This document shows, in pieces, positions 42,491-52,150 of a stretch of 53,904 bases of DNA (its first letter is position 1; each line of letters begins with the position of its first letter). The notes under the pieces were generated by a model. It did not search any database and was not told the origin of the DNA. It saw only the letters and a program-made list of their open reading frames with translations. Source of the DNA: a virus; IMG/VR virus record IMGVR_UViG_3300032214_001883, positions 1-53,904 of that record; one strand, 5' to 3'. The position numbers and the translations under genes were made by a program.

Positions 42491-45400
42491 TGATTTTGAG
42501 ACCAACTTCATTCTTCATTCCATCTAGTACCGAGTTAAAAATATTCTTTTCACTAGAGCTTTCATTAGCACTAACGAAAGATAATTTTTATATTGAGTCT
42601 ATAAGTGGTAGTGGATCTGATCTTGAAATTGTTTCGGTCGAAATAAAATCCAATTCCGCCGTACTAAAGACAAGGCCTCAGGTTCCAGGAAATTATTATC
42701 TTTTAAGATTGCAGGATACAGATTATCAGCCATTTACTGCGTCAGATGGCTCTCAATTAATTAACGATTCTGTTTCTCGCGATATTTTCTTTCTCGGTAT
42801 AGATAACGTAAATAAGATTAGAGATGATATGCTCTCTAAGGTTCCGCAAATCTATAATATAGATGGAACCAAAATATATAACGTCATTTCCGGTGTTGCC
42901 GAAGAAATTTTAGATGCACAGCATGATATAGGGAGTGTTTTAAATAGCAATTATTTAAAATTATCTTCATTTGAAGAGATTAGGACTAGGGGTTCCGGTG
43001 CTTATGATAGACTTGCAAATGAAAATGCATATGACGTAACTTCTGTTTCAAAGTTTAGGGCTGCAGATAACAACTTCGCCAATCAATTAGTTGTAAACTC
43101 TGCCTCCACTAGCCCAATAAATCTTAGACAAACCTTGGTCGAATCTGAAGAGATAAGCTCCTCAACAAAACAGAACTCGTTTGTTGGATTTTTATTAAAT
43201 CTTTCAAAGAACAACATACTAAAAGTACTCTCCATAAAAGTGGTAAGGGATGACGATCTAGAAGATTGTAATGGAAACATTGGAACATATTATGATATCG
43301 AAAAGTATAAATACTCGATACTCAATAATCGTTATGACCAAGACAATGCGTTTTCTTTTTATCAGTTGTCCCCAAATCAAGTATTAATTTCTGACTTCGG
43401 AAATATAGCAAGGCTTGAGCCAACCGACACGGTTATTGTGTCATATTACTATGATGATGTATCAAAAAACATAGATCTAGATACGCTACAGGTGTATTCA
43501 AAAGAAAGTGTTATTAATGAGTCTGTTCCATCAAACTCCACAAATTTCTTCCTAAAGAACGCACCAATCATAAATGATTCTGGCGCCGTAGCAACTATAG
43601 ACGCAGTGGCGTTCAAAACATCTGAAAATTCAAATAATGTACCGGCAGAATTTTCCATAGAATTGGAATTTAGTTTCTCTAGGCTTCCAAGAAGTTTAGG
43701 GGAATATTCTGTAAATTATGAGACTGGCGAGGTCGTACTTGTTGGTTCGTCCAGGGCTGGCGAGGGAACAGGTTTTAATTATCACTATTGCGATTATATA
43801 TACAAAAATATTTTCTCAAAAGATGTTGATTATTTTGTTGATGGTGGAGAGATTGACTTCAAATCGAATAGGCCAATTATAGGAAAAACCGTATATATAG
43901 ATTATAACTATACCTCTGTTTTTAGACCGGGAATAGATTACGCTACAAAAACACATAGCGAATCGCTCGGAGAGTTAGTTCAGAATAAATATACATCTTC
44001 TTTCTCGATTAAAACAGAGAATTCTCCAATTACGGACGTTTTTAGAGTTTCCAATCAAACTACCGGAGAGGTTTACTCTGTACTTTATTTTAATGATAAC
44101 GAGATATTCATATCCGGAAGAGTTTTGCCAAGAGTTTTGTCAAAACTTGATGAGTCACCAAACTTCAAGACTGAGTTTAATGAACCTCTGGTTGCGAACG
44201 CAGAGGTTGTATCGCCAATGTACAAAGGGATTATTACATCAAATCCCTCGACAAATGCGATAACAATAAGCCCTCCAATACCTGCAGAATTTTTAGATCC
44301 TTCATCAAGCTATATTATGAGGATCGATGAAAATATCGATGGAGTCATCTCGGTTACTGATAAGTACATCTCTTATTTTCATTCTGCAGATGGAAATAAT
44401 AATATAGCCACTCTCGCAATATCTCCAACGGACGTGGTTCCATCCGTTGGTCAAAAAATTATCATCGGCGTTAAGACATTTGTTTTTAATCTAAAAAATA
44501 ATTTAATTCTAAATAAAAACAAGGACAGTATCGGAAGCCTTGTATCCTCATCGATAGAATTTAATAATGAAGACTTTAAAAGTGAAAAATACTTTAAAAA
44601 AATAAGCAAAAATAATGCAATTTTGCCGACATCTGCAGGTTCTATATTTTACACCGTTTCAACTGACTCAACGAACATACTCTATGGAAACTTATCAAAA
44701 ATAAGGGCGTCCGGAGATTATTCGGTTGATTATCAAAATGGCGTAATTTATCTCGGAGTGAATCCAACCCAGTCCTATTTTGTTGGCGAGGTTTCGTATA
44801 CTCACGGTGAACATTCTGCGCAAAACTACAACATCATATCTGCCGACTTTATCTCAAAGAGAAATAAAATATCTGAAGATAAGAACCAGTCACAGGTTAT
44901 TTATGACTCTCTTTATTCAAAACAAGATTCTATAAAGATTTTAGATTTAGAGGCGACATACCAGTTTTACTCTGGAGATTTAGTTGCCGATTCTAACGGA
45001 GAATATCAGGAATCATTTATTGTAAGGCCAGATTATACAGCCTATACAACTTATGACATAAGCTCTATATATGCGGTAAATACGCTGCAGGATCTTTTCG
45101 GAAACAATTTAAGCTCAATATATCCTTACAATAGAGAGATTGAAAAAACATCAGAGCAATTAACGACACCTATTCTGGATGGTGGATTTAATTATTTTGA
45201 TTCAAAGTATGTATCTTTCTCAAAAAACTTAATTGATTTCAAGGGAAGCTTTACATCAAGATTGATTCTTGGTTCTGGCGGAATATATGAAATTCAAATA
45301 AAAGATGAGCAAGTATCAAGTTTTTATAACGCAATAGACCCAAATTCTGGCGATGAGATTATCGATGTTAGCTACAATATTTATCTTCAGAGAGGTATAT

Positions 45401-48400
45401 CGGTAACCTCAACAGTTGTGGGTCCAACTACAATCGAGGTTTATTTCGATCAAATTGACTCAAACTACTTTTTTAATGATGGATATGATTACATCATAGA
45501 TTCAAGCTCTAATGAGTTTTTGGTGACAGAATACAATCAATTTGATGGATATTTTGTAATTGAAAAATTTGCTTCAAATAATCCATCAAATGAATTTTCT
45601 TCAGATTCATTTAGTTTAATTTTAAAGCCATCAATATCCATTTCAAGTGGAATGCTAACCATTTTAATTCCGGAGAACTTCGTATTTGATGATTATTCGA
45701 AGATAAAAGTAAGCTTTCTTACAACAATAACTCCTGCCGTAGGTACAGCATTGGCAGTAGATTATCACTACGGCTCTATTTACATCGATTACACTTATGT
45801 ATATGATAATCTATCAGTATGGTATGAGCATGGTGATAATCAGATTGATTGGAGCATTAATAATTCAATCTCAGAAGGAGAGACTTACTACGTAAGCTAC
45901 AACTACGGAGCGCTAAGAAATTCATTAAAGAAAAATTTTGCAGCACTAACAAACATACCAAAGCTTAAAAATTTCCCATTAAATATGGACCGAGAAGCTT
46001 ATCGAGACTTTTTAATTGGAGTATTGCAGTCATTTCCAAAGGGGCCGACTATACCATCAATTTCTGGCCTGATCAGCTCTGTCACAAAAACAAAGCCTGA
46101 TATTACCGAATCTGTTTTCGGCAATTGGATTTTAGGAAGAGATTACCTCAGCCATCAGACAGTTAACTACGATGGAAACTTGGTTTTTGAGCCAGCAAAA
46201 TTTAACGATGGACTATCAATAAATAATGATAACATCATAACGATTCCTGCGGTATCAAACCTATCTCTTAACGAGGGTACTCTAGAGGCTTGGGTTAGAC
46301 CAAACTGGAATGGCATTGATAATGACGCAACTCTTACATTTGATTTTGAAAACGTCGGAACAAGTGTATACTCATACGTTGGCGGTGGAGATCCATTTGA
46401 TTTTAAAAATGGATTTAAAACATCGACAAACATAGAGATTGGAAACTACGGAACAGATCCTACCGGTTCGCAGCTAACAATATTCAAGGCAAGTGTAGAT
46501 GGTGATGGATATGATCCATCGCTTGTCGACCTTAACTTCTCAATAACTCATGACAAGTCTGAAGTTACAAGAATAAATAAAACAAATTTTGTAATAAATA
46601 TAAAGCAAAATTATTTAAATGTTGGAGGGCTATCTCCATATCTTTCTTTAAATTCGCAGAAGATGCTCTCCGGCGGGTTTGTAGCCATTGATGATGACTT
46701 CAGAACTATACTCCTGGAGCTAGGATATTTATCCTATTCTAGTTCCCCTACAGTCTATGTGTCATCGAGCATATCTGGAGATACTCTGCTAGATTTTGCC
46801 CCTCCATATCAAACGAGGGGATGTAAGTGTGAGGTTGTAGATCAAAATTCAGTTCTACAAAATTTCAACAACCTGACGTTTCATATTTCTTTTGACGAAA
46901 ATATAAACTCCTCTGACATTATTTATTCTGATGCAGTCATAACATCTAGTCCAAAATCATTCTGCTTGGTCGATCAAGACGGATATTTATATGATGTAGT
47001 ATCTATGTTTGACTCGTTCGGGATTGAGCACAAATCTGATATGCCGACGATCATATCAAAGATTGTTGTGAAAAGATATCCAGAAAATTATCAGTCTCTT
47101 AGCTCAAAACAAGCAGCTGATATTAACTCAATTCAAATAACAAGCTTTATGATTTTAAATAAGGTTATAAAGCTAAAACCAGGGCTAGATGATTCGTCCG
47201 GCTCTAACAAGTCAAATATATTCTTTGGCTCTCCAAATAACGCTTTGTTAAACTGGTCAGAGTTCAGCAGAATATCAATATCTAGAGACCCCATACAGAA
47301 TCTATCAACGATATCGATTTCCGGAAACTCTTTTCAGTATTTCTATACGGACTTTTATTCTTCTGACTCCGTTATTCCTGAGCGCCTCCAAAATTTAGAT
47401 AAGAACAAAATTTCAATAGGAGTTTTGTCCATAGCATCAATAAGCATTAAGGGTTTTAGGCTTGAGGTGGAGAATAAATTTGGATTATCCGATATTTATA
47501 TTGGCTCTTCTGGATATCATCCCGCAAGAAGTTTGTTCCGTGTAAATAGAGCGGACGGAAGTAATAGCGTTGGAATCAGTCCAAAAGTTGAAAATACAGA
47601 GGGAATATTTATTGGTTTCGATCCCAACTGTGCATCGCCAGTAGATAGCAGTGTTGGTCAATGGGTAATTAAAGTTAGAAATAATAAGTTTTCTAGCTTA
47701 CCATATGATGTAAATGTAGATGGGGCTGAGTATGAAAATCTATATTCATCGGAAATGGTTCCATCTCCCCTGATCGGAAAAATAGAGACGGACGGTGAGT
47801 TTTCATCTGCTGCGAGAGGCAGAAGATTGGTCGGAGGTTCATGTGGAAACGACTCTCTGGATTGCTCTGGATTCTTAAGATACTGCGGAGAGCAGCCACT
47901 TGAAGATGGCTGGATAAAGTACTCGGATACGAGTTCTGACCTAATCAATGTTTTTGGCGGAAGGCAACAGGAAATAATTCCTTGGCTGAAGATAGGTGAC
48001 TTCTCAACATCATTAAGTAATTCATCCTACAGAATGGAGTCGTTGCAGCAGTCTTTTGAAGACCAAGTAGCTTCTTTTGGTTACGGGTTATTGACACCGC
48101 ACGAGTGCAATCTTGGCGATACTTCGATATCAAATTCAATAAAAATAAATTTTGTTGACTCTTCATTGATAAGTCTGGGTTTAAATGCCATAGAATCAAG
48201 CTTCTTTTATACTGGTATTTGCCCAATAATATACTCTACATCCGAATATGAAATATCTGTCGCATATGCTTTTGACCAGTTTGGTCAAGAAATAATCAGT
48301 TTAATCGATCAGGTCTCCGGACAAGAGGTGGCGACAGTTGTTTTCAGCTGGAATGACTTCAATTACCACTCTGTAAATCTAGAAGTTCTAAATAAAGATG

Positions 48401-51400
48401 ATATTGTAAGAGTATTTTTTGATAATTCATTGATATTAATCTCAAGTTTATCAAGCTTTTCAAAGAAAGAGATTGTTAACTGTCAACTAACCCCCTCAAA
48501 TTATATTGCGACATCAATTTTAAATGCGAAGCTTGTTAATGCATCTGAGTTTATAGCGTCTGTTGCCAGCACCAGCTTGGACACCAATTTAATCATGATG
48601 TCTTATAGCTACGTTGATGGAGAAATGAAACTTGAGGACGGAGATCTCTTCATACAGGAAAACGACTCCAAGATATCTTTTAGCTTGATTGGAAACTCTG
48701 ACGATGATCTCTTTGAGGTTGACGGATACATAACGCTTTCGGATTTGGATGAAATTTTTATAACATCTGATCGTCCAAAGTATTTGGTTGATTCTGGAAT
48801 ATCGGAATCAAACTCGAGATTTTCGATATTTAAAGACGGAAAGGGATTTTTAAACTTTAGAATATATGATAGAAAGATTGGAGATGAAAATACCCTATTT
48901 AACATCTCAACAGACGTCAGAAGCTTTAAGATGGGAGAGCTGCATCATATTGCCGCAAGTTGGAAATTAAACTCTCATAATGAGTCTGATGAGATGCATC
49001 TTTTTGTTGATGGTCTTGAGGCAGCAAATATCTATAAGTTCGGTGGAAAGATACCATTAAAGCTGAATGCAAAATTTTCAGATGTGAGCCAAGAGGTTCT
49101 TCAGGATCATATTTATAAAAATATAGTTTATTACGACGTCATTTCTTCTGCAGCAATTCTTGCTGGCGATACAAAGCTATACTCCGAATACTTTACGGGC
49201 TCTGAAGACATAGTTTCTAGGGGAATAATTATAAAAAGTTCTGCTTTGGCAGACTCGATTGTTGGTAATTATTATACAATAATTGCCGTTGGAGATGGAT
49301 TCATTCAACTTGGAGATCCGGAGACGTTTAATCCCGTAGTTTTCCAGGTTTCAGCATCAGATATATCCTTTCAATTTCCACCAAGCTGCGGAGAAATTTA
49401 TGGCATAAAGACAGATATTTATAATGACAGATTCTCCATAATAAAGTCAGACTGCGAAGGCAATAGGTTTGAAATGGGTGGGGTTGAAGTCGGCATAATA
49501 GATGGAGAGCCATTCATTTCCACAAACAACGTTTATGAACAATCATTTAGATATAACTCTAAACTTAGAATTATAGAATTTATAAAATATGACGATTATA
49601 CATGCTCATGGATAGAGTCTGCGGAAAAAACGGACATATCAATAAGCATCGTCACATATGGTTTGAAGACAAGGCTTTTGAATCAGATAATTCAGCTATC
49701 TGGTTCATCATTATATACTAGCGCTAGTAACGATCTTTCATTCTATCTTAACGTAGATGAATCAATAAGCTTAGTGCAAACAAGCGGTCCAAAACCAAGG
49801 GACATACTGGATGTCGAGATTAAAAAAATCCTAATCAAAGATTATATAGTTGATGAGTCAACCATAACCATTGAGGATGGGCCAGTCAGTGATTTCCAAT
49901 TTATCGTAAATAAAGAAACAAGTCTTTTAACAAGTGAATATATATCAAAATCAAAAATTAATGATGGAAGATATCTATCTTTAATTATAGACACTGATAA
50001 TATAGAATTTTGTGGTACAGATGGATATTCTGAAGAGATAAATTATGTAGATATATATGGAGCTAATTCTTCTGGAAGTCCATTCGAAAGAGTTTTCTTC
50101 AATCAGAACGGCGCATTTAAAACATCAGAAAGATTCTATTCTCTTGACAGTATATCTGGAAAAGTAAAGCCGATTGATACAGATTATGAAGTCTGCAAGA
50201 TATCTGTAGAAGAAAGTGATAATATCAATGTTCAAAATGGACTTGGTGATTTTGCCAAGATTGAAAGATTTGTGGATGGAAAGATTATAATTGCAACGGC
50301 TGGCTCTGAAATTTACGACCCATTTGAATTACCACCAGGATATTATAGACTTCAATATCCAAGCACGCTCTTTGTTGATATCCCAATTGTTGGAAACAAG
50401 CTATATATTGGTTCATCCATTTTTGGGAAAAACCAGCTAAATGCAATTATTGATGACTTTGTAATAAAGAGCGAGATGCTTCTGGATTTAAGGCCATATC
50501 AGCTAAGTGCGGATGGGATGAAGACAATTACGCATGATTTTAATAAACCAAAAAATCACTGTTTATCGAGCAATGTTCTCTCCTTGATTACATTTAATAA
50601 TCCAGTTGACTATCAGTCAAGGATGCTCAGAACTTACACCTTTTTAGACCAAGAAAACAATATTTCTTATACACTAGACTTGGATGAGCGTGAGAAACTT
50701 ATAAAGTTAATCAACAATAAAGAAGAATTCATATCAACAATGATCAATATGGGCTATTCCATCGAAGATGCGACAAAAGTATTCGTTGTTTGTCACGGTG
50801 CTAATGGTGGCCCAATTAAAAATATAGCAGAGTCATATCCAATATTTTCAGATGTTTCTACAAGCTCTTCAAGCGTAAATAGTTCTTTTGGCAACTCTGC
50901 AAAATTCAATAACAACAAGTATTCTTTCTTTAATAACAACTCTATACTTAGAAATGACTCTGGGCAAATTGAATTTTGGGTCAGCCCGATGATTGACACA
51001 AAATATGATTTTAAGACAAGATACTACTTTGATGCATATTCCGCAGTAAGAATATCTACAAAGACTACTGCTAGCAATCTGATTAAGCTGTCAAATCCCG
51101 CATCAAAAATACTCAGCGTTAAATTGCTAAAAAATAACCAAGAATTTTCTCAATATCTTGTTGATAAAAATTTGCAAGAAATTCTTTTCGATGAAATTTC
51201 TAGAAGCGAAATAACCGGTATGTTGCAGGGTGGTACTGGAGTTGAGAAAGATTTCTCAGGAGGGGCGACACTCTCTCCGGATGGAAGGACTATATTGTTG
51301 ACCGAAACTATGCCCGGTGCAAATATCGATGTTGTCGTAACTTACATTCCAAAAGAGTTTTCCGGACAGAGGATCTCTATACTTAAGGATCGTTTTTCTA

Positions 51401-52071
51401 GAATAATATTCAGAATAATAAACGGAAATGATGAATACTTTACTATAAAAGCAATTGATTGGGATGCTGGAGAATGGCATAGAATATGTTGCTCTTATTC
51501 TGCAAATACAAAATCTGATTTCATGAGAATGATTGTTGATGGTATTGGCGAAGAAAATATCTACTTTAGAAATTCCGGAATAAATCAATCTGATGATTAT
51601 GACATTAATTCTTCAACACTTATATCAAAATTAAAGCTAAAACTTGATGATCAGTTTTCTCAAGTTACAATAGGAAACGATCTATTTGACGACTACTCTG
51701 CAAAGTCAAGAATTGACAACTTTAGAATATCAAAACAAGCAAGATCTGTCGTGAGAGATTCATCTGGAACAATAATAGATCCTGCTTATTCGAGCAATAC
51801 ATCTACTATATTTCCTGTGAAAAATGATGATTTAACTACCGCCATATTTGATTTTGACTTGGCATCCGAGCAAGTTGATTCTTTTGCGACAATTATAGAT
51901 GATGTAAGCGGAATATTTAGCTTTGATATAGATATATATGATGTCTTTAATAAGGTTGCTGGAATTGGGGATGGCAGTTTGGAAGACCTTCTTGTTGAGT
52001 TAATCAACAGGATAAAGCCAGCTCATTCTAATGCTGTAATTAAATTTGATGAAAGATATTGTAAGGAATAA
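42490..52071 (+). CDS. Giant baseplate wedge protein, gpI/gp7-like with LamG-type insertions
   Basis: 3193 residues, the largest gene here. After a beta-rich start, residues about 98-180 are helical ('NKIRDDMLSKVPQIYNIDGT', 'VAEEILDAQHDIGSVLNSNY'), like tail protein I/gp7 wedges. The extreme C-terminus, 'LVELINRIKPAHSNAVIKF', also resembles the tail-protein-I end, so the family appears split by insertions. These include repeated 'G.YSV.Y..G.V.L' beta modules (near 400, 735 and 1080), a helical 'FPKGPTIPSISGLISSV' segment (near 1180), and at least three concanavalin/LamG-like domains (near 1257, 2070-2185 and 2820-3085; 'GTLEAWVRPNW', 'GELHHIAASWKL', 'GEWHRICCSYSA'). It likely forms the wedge arms and may bind host glycans. 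Confidence 0.65.
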   Translation: MILRPTSFFIPSSTELKIFFSLELSLALTKDNFYIESISGSGSDLEIVSVEIKSNSAVLKTRPQVPGNYYLLRLQDTDYQPFTASDGSQLINDSVSRDIFFLGIDNVNKIRDDMLSKVPQIYNIDGTKIYNVISGVAEEILDAQHDIGSVLNSNYLKLSSFEEIRTRGSGAYDRLANENAYDVTSVSKFRAADNNFANQLVVNSASTSPINLRQTLVESEEISSSTKQNSFVGFLLNLSKNNILKVLSIKVVRDDDLEDCNGNIGTYYDIEKYKYSILNNRYDQDNAFSFYQLSPNQVLISDFGNIARLEPTDTVIVSYYYDDVSKNIDLDTLQVYSKESVINESVPSNSTNFFLKNAPIINDSGAVATIDAVAFKTSENSNNVPAEFSIELEFSFSRLPRSLGEYSVNYETGEVVLVGSSRAGEGTGFNYHYCDYIYKNIFSKDVDYFVDGGEIDFKSNRPIIGKTVYIDYNYTSVFRPGIDYATKTHSESLGELVQNKYTSSFSIKTENSPITDVFRVSNQTTGEVYSVLYFNDNEIFISGRVLPRVLSKLDESPNFKTEFNEPLVANAEVVSPMYKGIITSNPSTNAITISPPIPAEFLDPSSSYIMRIDENIDGVISVTDKYISYFHSADGNNNIATLAISPTDVVPSVGQKIIIGVKTFVFNLKNNLILNKNKDSIGSLVSSSIEFNNEDFKSEKYFKKISKNNAILPTSAGSIFYTVSTDSTNILYGNLSKIRASGDYSVDYQNGVIYLGVNPTQSYFVGEVSYTHGEHSAQNYNIISADFISKRNKISEDKNQSQVIYDSLYSKQDSIKILDLEATYQFYSGDLVADSNGEYQESFIVRPDYTAYTTYDISSIYAVNTLQDLFGNNLSSIYPYNREIEKTSEQLTTPILDGGFNYFDSKYVSFSKNLIDFKGSFTSRLILGSGGIYEIQIKDEQVSSFYNAIDPNSGDEIIDVSYNIYLQRGISVTSTVVGPTTIEVYFDQIDSNYFFNDGYDYIIDSSSNEFLVTEYNQFDGYFVIEKFASNNPSNEFSSDSFSLILKPSISISSGMLTILIPENFVFDDYSKIKVSFLTTITPAVGTALAVDYHYGSIYIDYTYVYDNLSVWYEHGDNQIDWSINNSISEGETYYVSYNYGALRNSLKKNFAALTNIPKLKNFPLNMDREAYRDFLIGVLQSFPKGPTIPSISGLISSVTKTKPDITESVFGNWILGRDYLSHQTVNYDGNLVFEPAKFNDGLSINNDNIITIPAVSNLSLNEGTLEAWVRPNWNGIDNDATLTFDFENVGTSVYSYVGGGDPFDFKNGFKTSTNIEIGNYGTDPTGSQLTIFKASVDGDGYDPSLVDLNFSITHDKSEVTRINKTNFVINIKQNYLNVGGLSPYLSLNSQKMLSGGFVAIDDDFRTILLELGYLSYSSSPTVYVSSSISGDTLLDFAPPYQTRGCKCEVVDQNSVLQNFNNLTFHISFDENINSSDIIYSDAVITSSPKSFCLVDQDGYLYDVVSMFDSFGIEHKSDMPTIISKIVVKRYPENYQSLSSKQAADINSIQITSFMILNKVIKLKPGLDDSSGSNKSNIFFGSPNNALLNWSEFSRISISRDPIQNLSTISISGNSFQYFYTDFYSSDSVIPERLQNLDKNKISIGVLSIASISIKGFRLEVENKFGLSDIYIGSSGYHPARSLFRVNRADGSNSVGISPKVENTEGIFIGFDPNCASPVDSSVGQWVIKVRNNKFSSLPYDVNVDGAEYENLYSSEMVPSPLIGKIETDGEFSSAARGRRLVGGSCGNDSLDCSGFLRYCGEQPLEDGWIKYSDTSSDLINVFGGRQQEIIPWLKIGDFSTSLSNSSYRMESLQQSFEDQVASFGYGLLTPHECNLGDTSISNSIKINFVDSSLISLGLNAIESSFFYTGICPIIYSTSEYEISVAYAFDQFGQEIISLIDQVSGQEVATVVFSWNDFNYHSVNLEVLNKDDIVRVFFDNSLILISSLSSFSKKEIVNCQLTPSNYIATSILNAKLVNASEFIASVASTSLDTNLIMMSYSYVDGEMKLEDGDLFIQENDSKISFSLIGNSDDDLFEVDGYITLSDLDEIFITSDRPKYLVDSGISESNSRFSIFKDGKGFLNFRIYDRKIGDENTLFNISTDVRSFKMGELHHIAASWKLNSHNESDEMHLFVDGLEAANIYKFGGKIPLKLNAKFSDVSQEVLQDHIYKNIVYYDVISSAAILAGDTKLYSEYFTGSEDIVSRGIIIKSSALADSIVGNYYTIIAVGDGFIQLGDPETFNPVVFQVSASDISFQFPPSCGEIYGIKTDIYNDRFSIIKSDCEGNRFEMGGVEVGIIDGEPFISTNNVYEQSFRYNSKLRIIEFIKYDDYTCSWIESAEKTDISISIVTYGLKTRLLNQIIQLSGSSLYTSASNDLSFYLNVDESISLVQTSGPKPRDILDVEIKKILIKDYIVDESTITIEDGPVSDFQFIVNKETSLLTSEYISKSKINDGRYLSLIIDTDNIEFCGTDGYSEEINYVDIYGANSSGSPFERVFFNQNGAFKTSERFYSLDSISGKVKPIDTDYEVCKISVEESDNINVQNGLGDFAKIERFVDGKIIIATAGSEIYDPFELPPGYYRLQYPSTLFVDIPIVGNKLYIGSSIFGKNQLNAIIDDFVIKSEMLLDLRPYQLSADGMKTITHDFNKPKNHCLSSNVLSLITFNNPVDYQSRMLRTYTFLDQENNISYTLDLDEREKLIKLINNKEEFISTMINMGYSIEDATKVFVVCHGANGGPIKNIAESYPIFSDVSTSSSSVNSSFGNSAKFNNNKYSFFNNNSILRNDSGQIEFWVSPMIDTKYDFKTRYYFDAYSAVRISTKTTASNLIKLSNPASKILSVKLLKNNQEFSQYLVDKNLQEILFDEISRSEITGMLQGGTGVEKDFSGGATLSPDGRTILLTETMPGANIDVVVTYIPKEFSGQRISILKDRFSRIIFRIINGNDEYFTIKAIDWDAGEWHRICCSYSANTKSDFMRMIVDGIGEENIYFRNSGINQSDDYDINSSTLISKLKLKLDDQFSQVTIGNDLFDDYSAKSRIDNFRISKQARSVVRDSSGTIIDPAYSSNTSTIFPVKNDDLTTAIFDFDLASEQVDSFATIIDDVSGIFSFDIDIYDVFNKVAGIGDGSLEDLLVELINRIKPAHSNAVIKFDERYCKE

Positions 52072-52150
52072 CTCTCTTTGCTTATTATAATGTTTCTTTT
52101 GCTATATATTAATTATTAATGTAATATTGTTATGATAATGTGGAGAGTTT
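52070..52150 (+). promoter_or_regulatory. Leader with octamer-like sites and long-range ribosome-site pairing
   Basis: This 79-nt gap is long for the window. TATTAATT (52107-52114) and TATTAATG (52114-52121) lie 44 and 37 nt before ATG 52151. AACTCTCT (52070-52077) can pair with GGAGAGTT (52142-52149, one G-U), covering the ribosome site, with both octamer-like sites in the loop. This is a weaker version of the arrangement at 22077 and 38689. No terminator is apparent. Confidence 0.35.
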
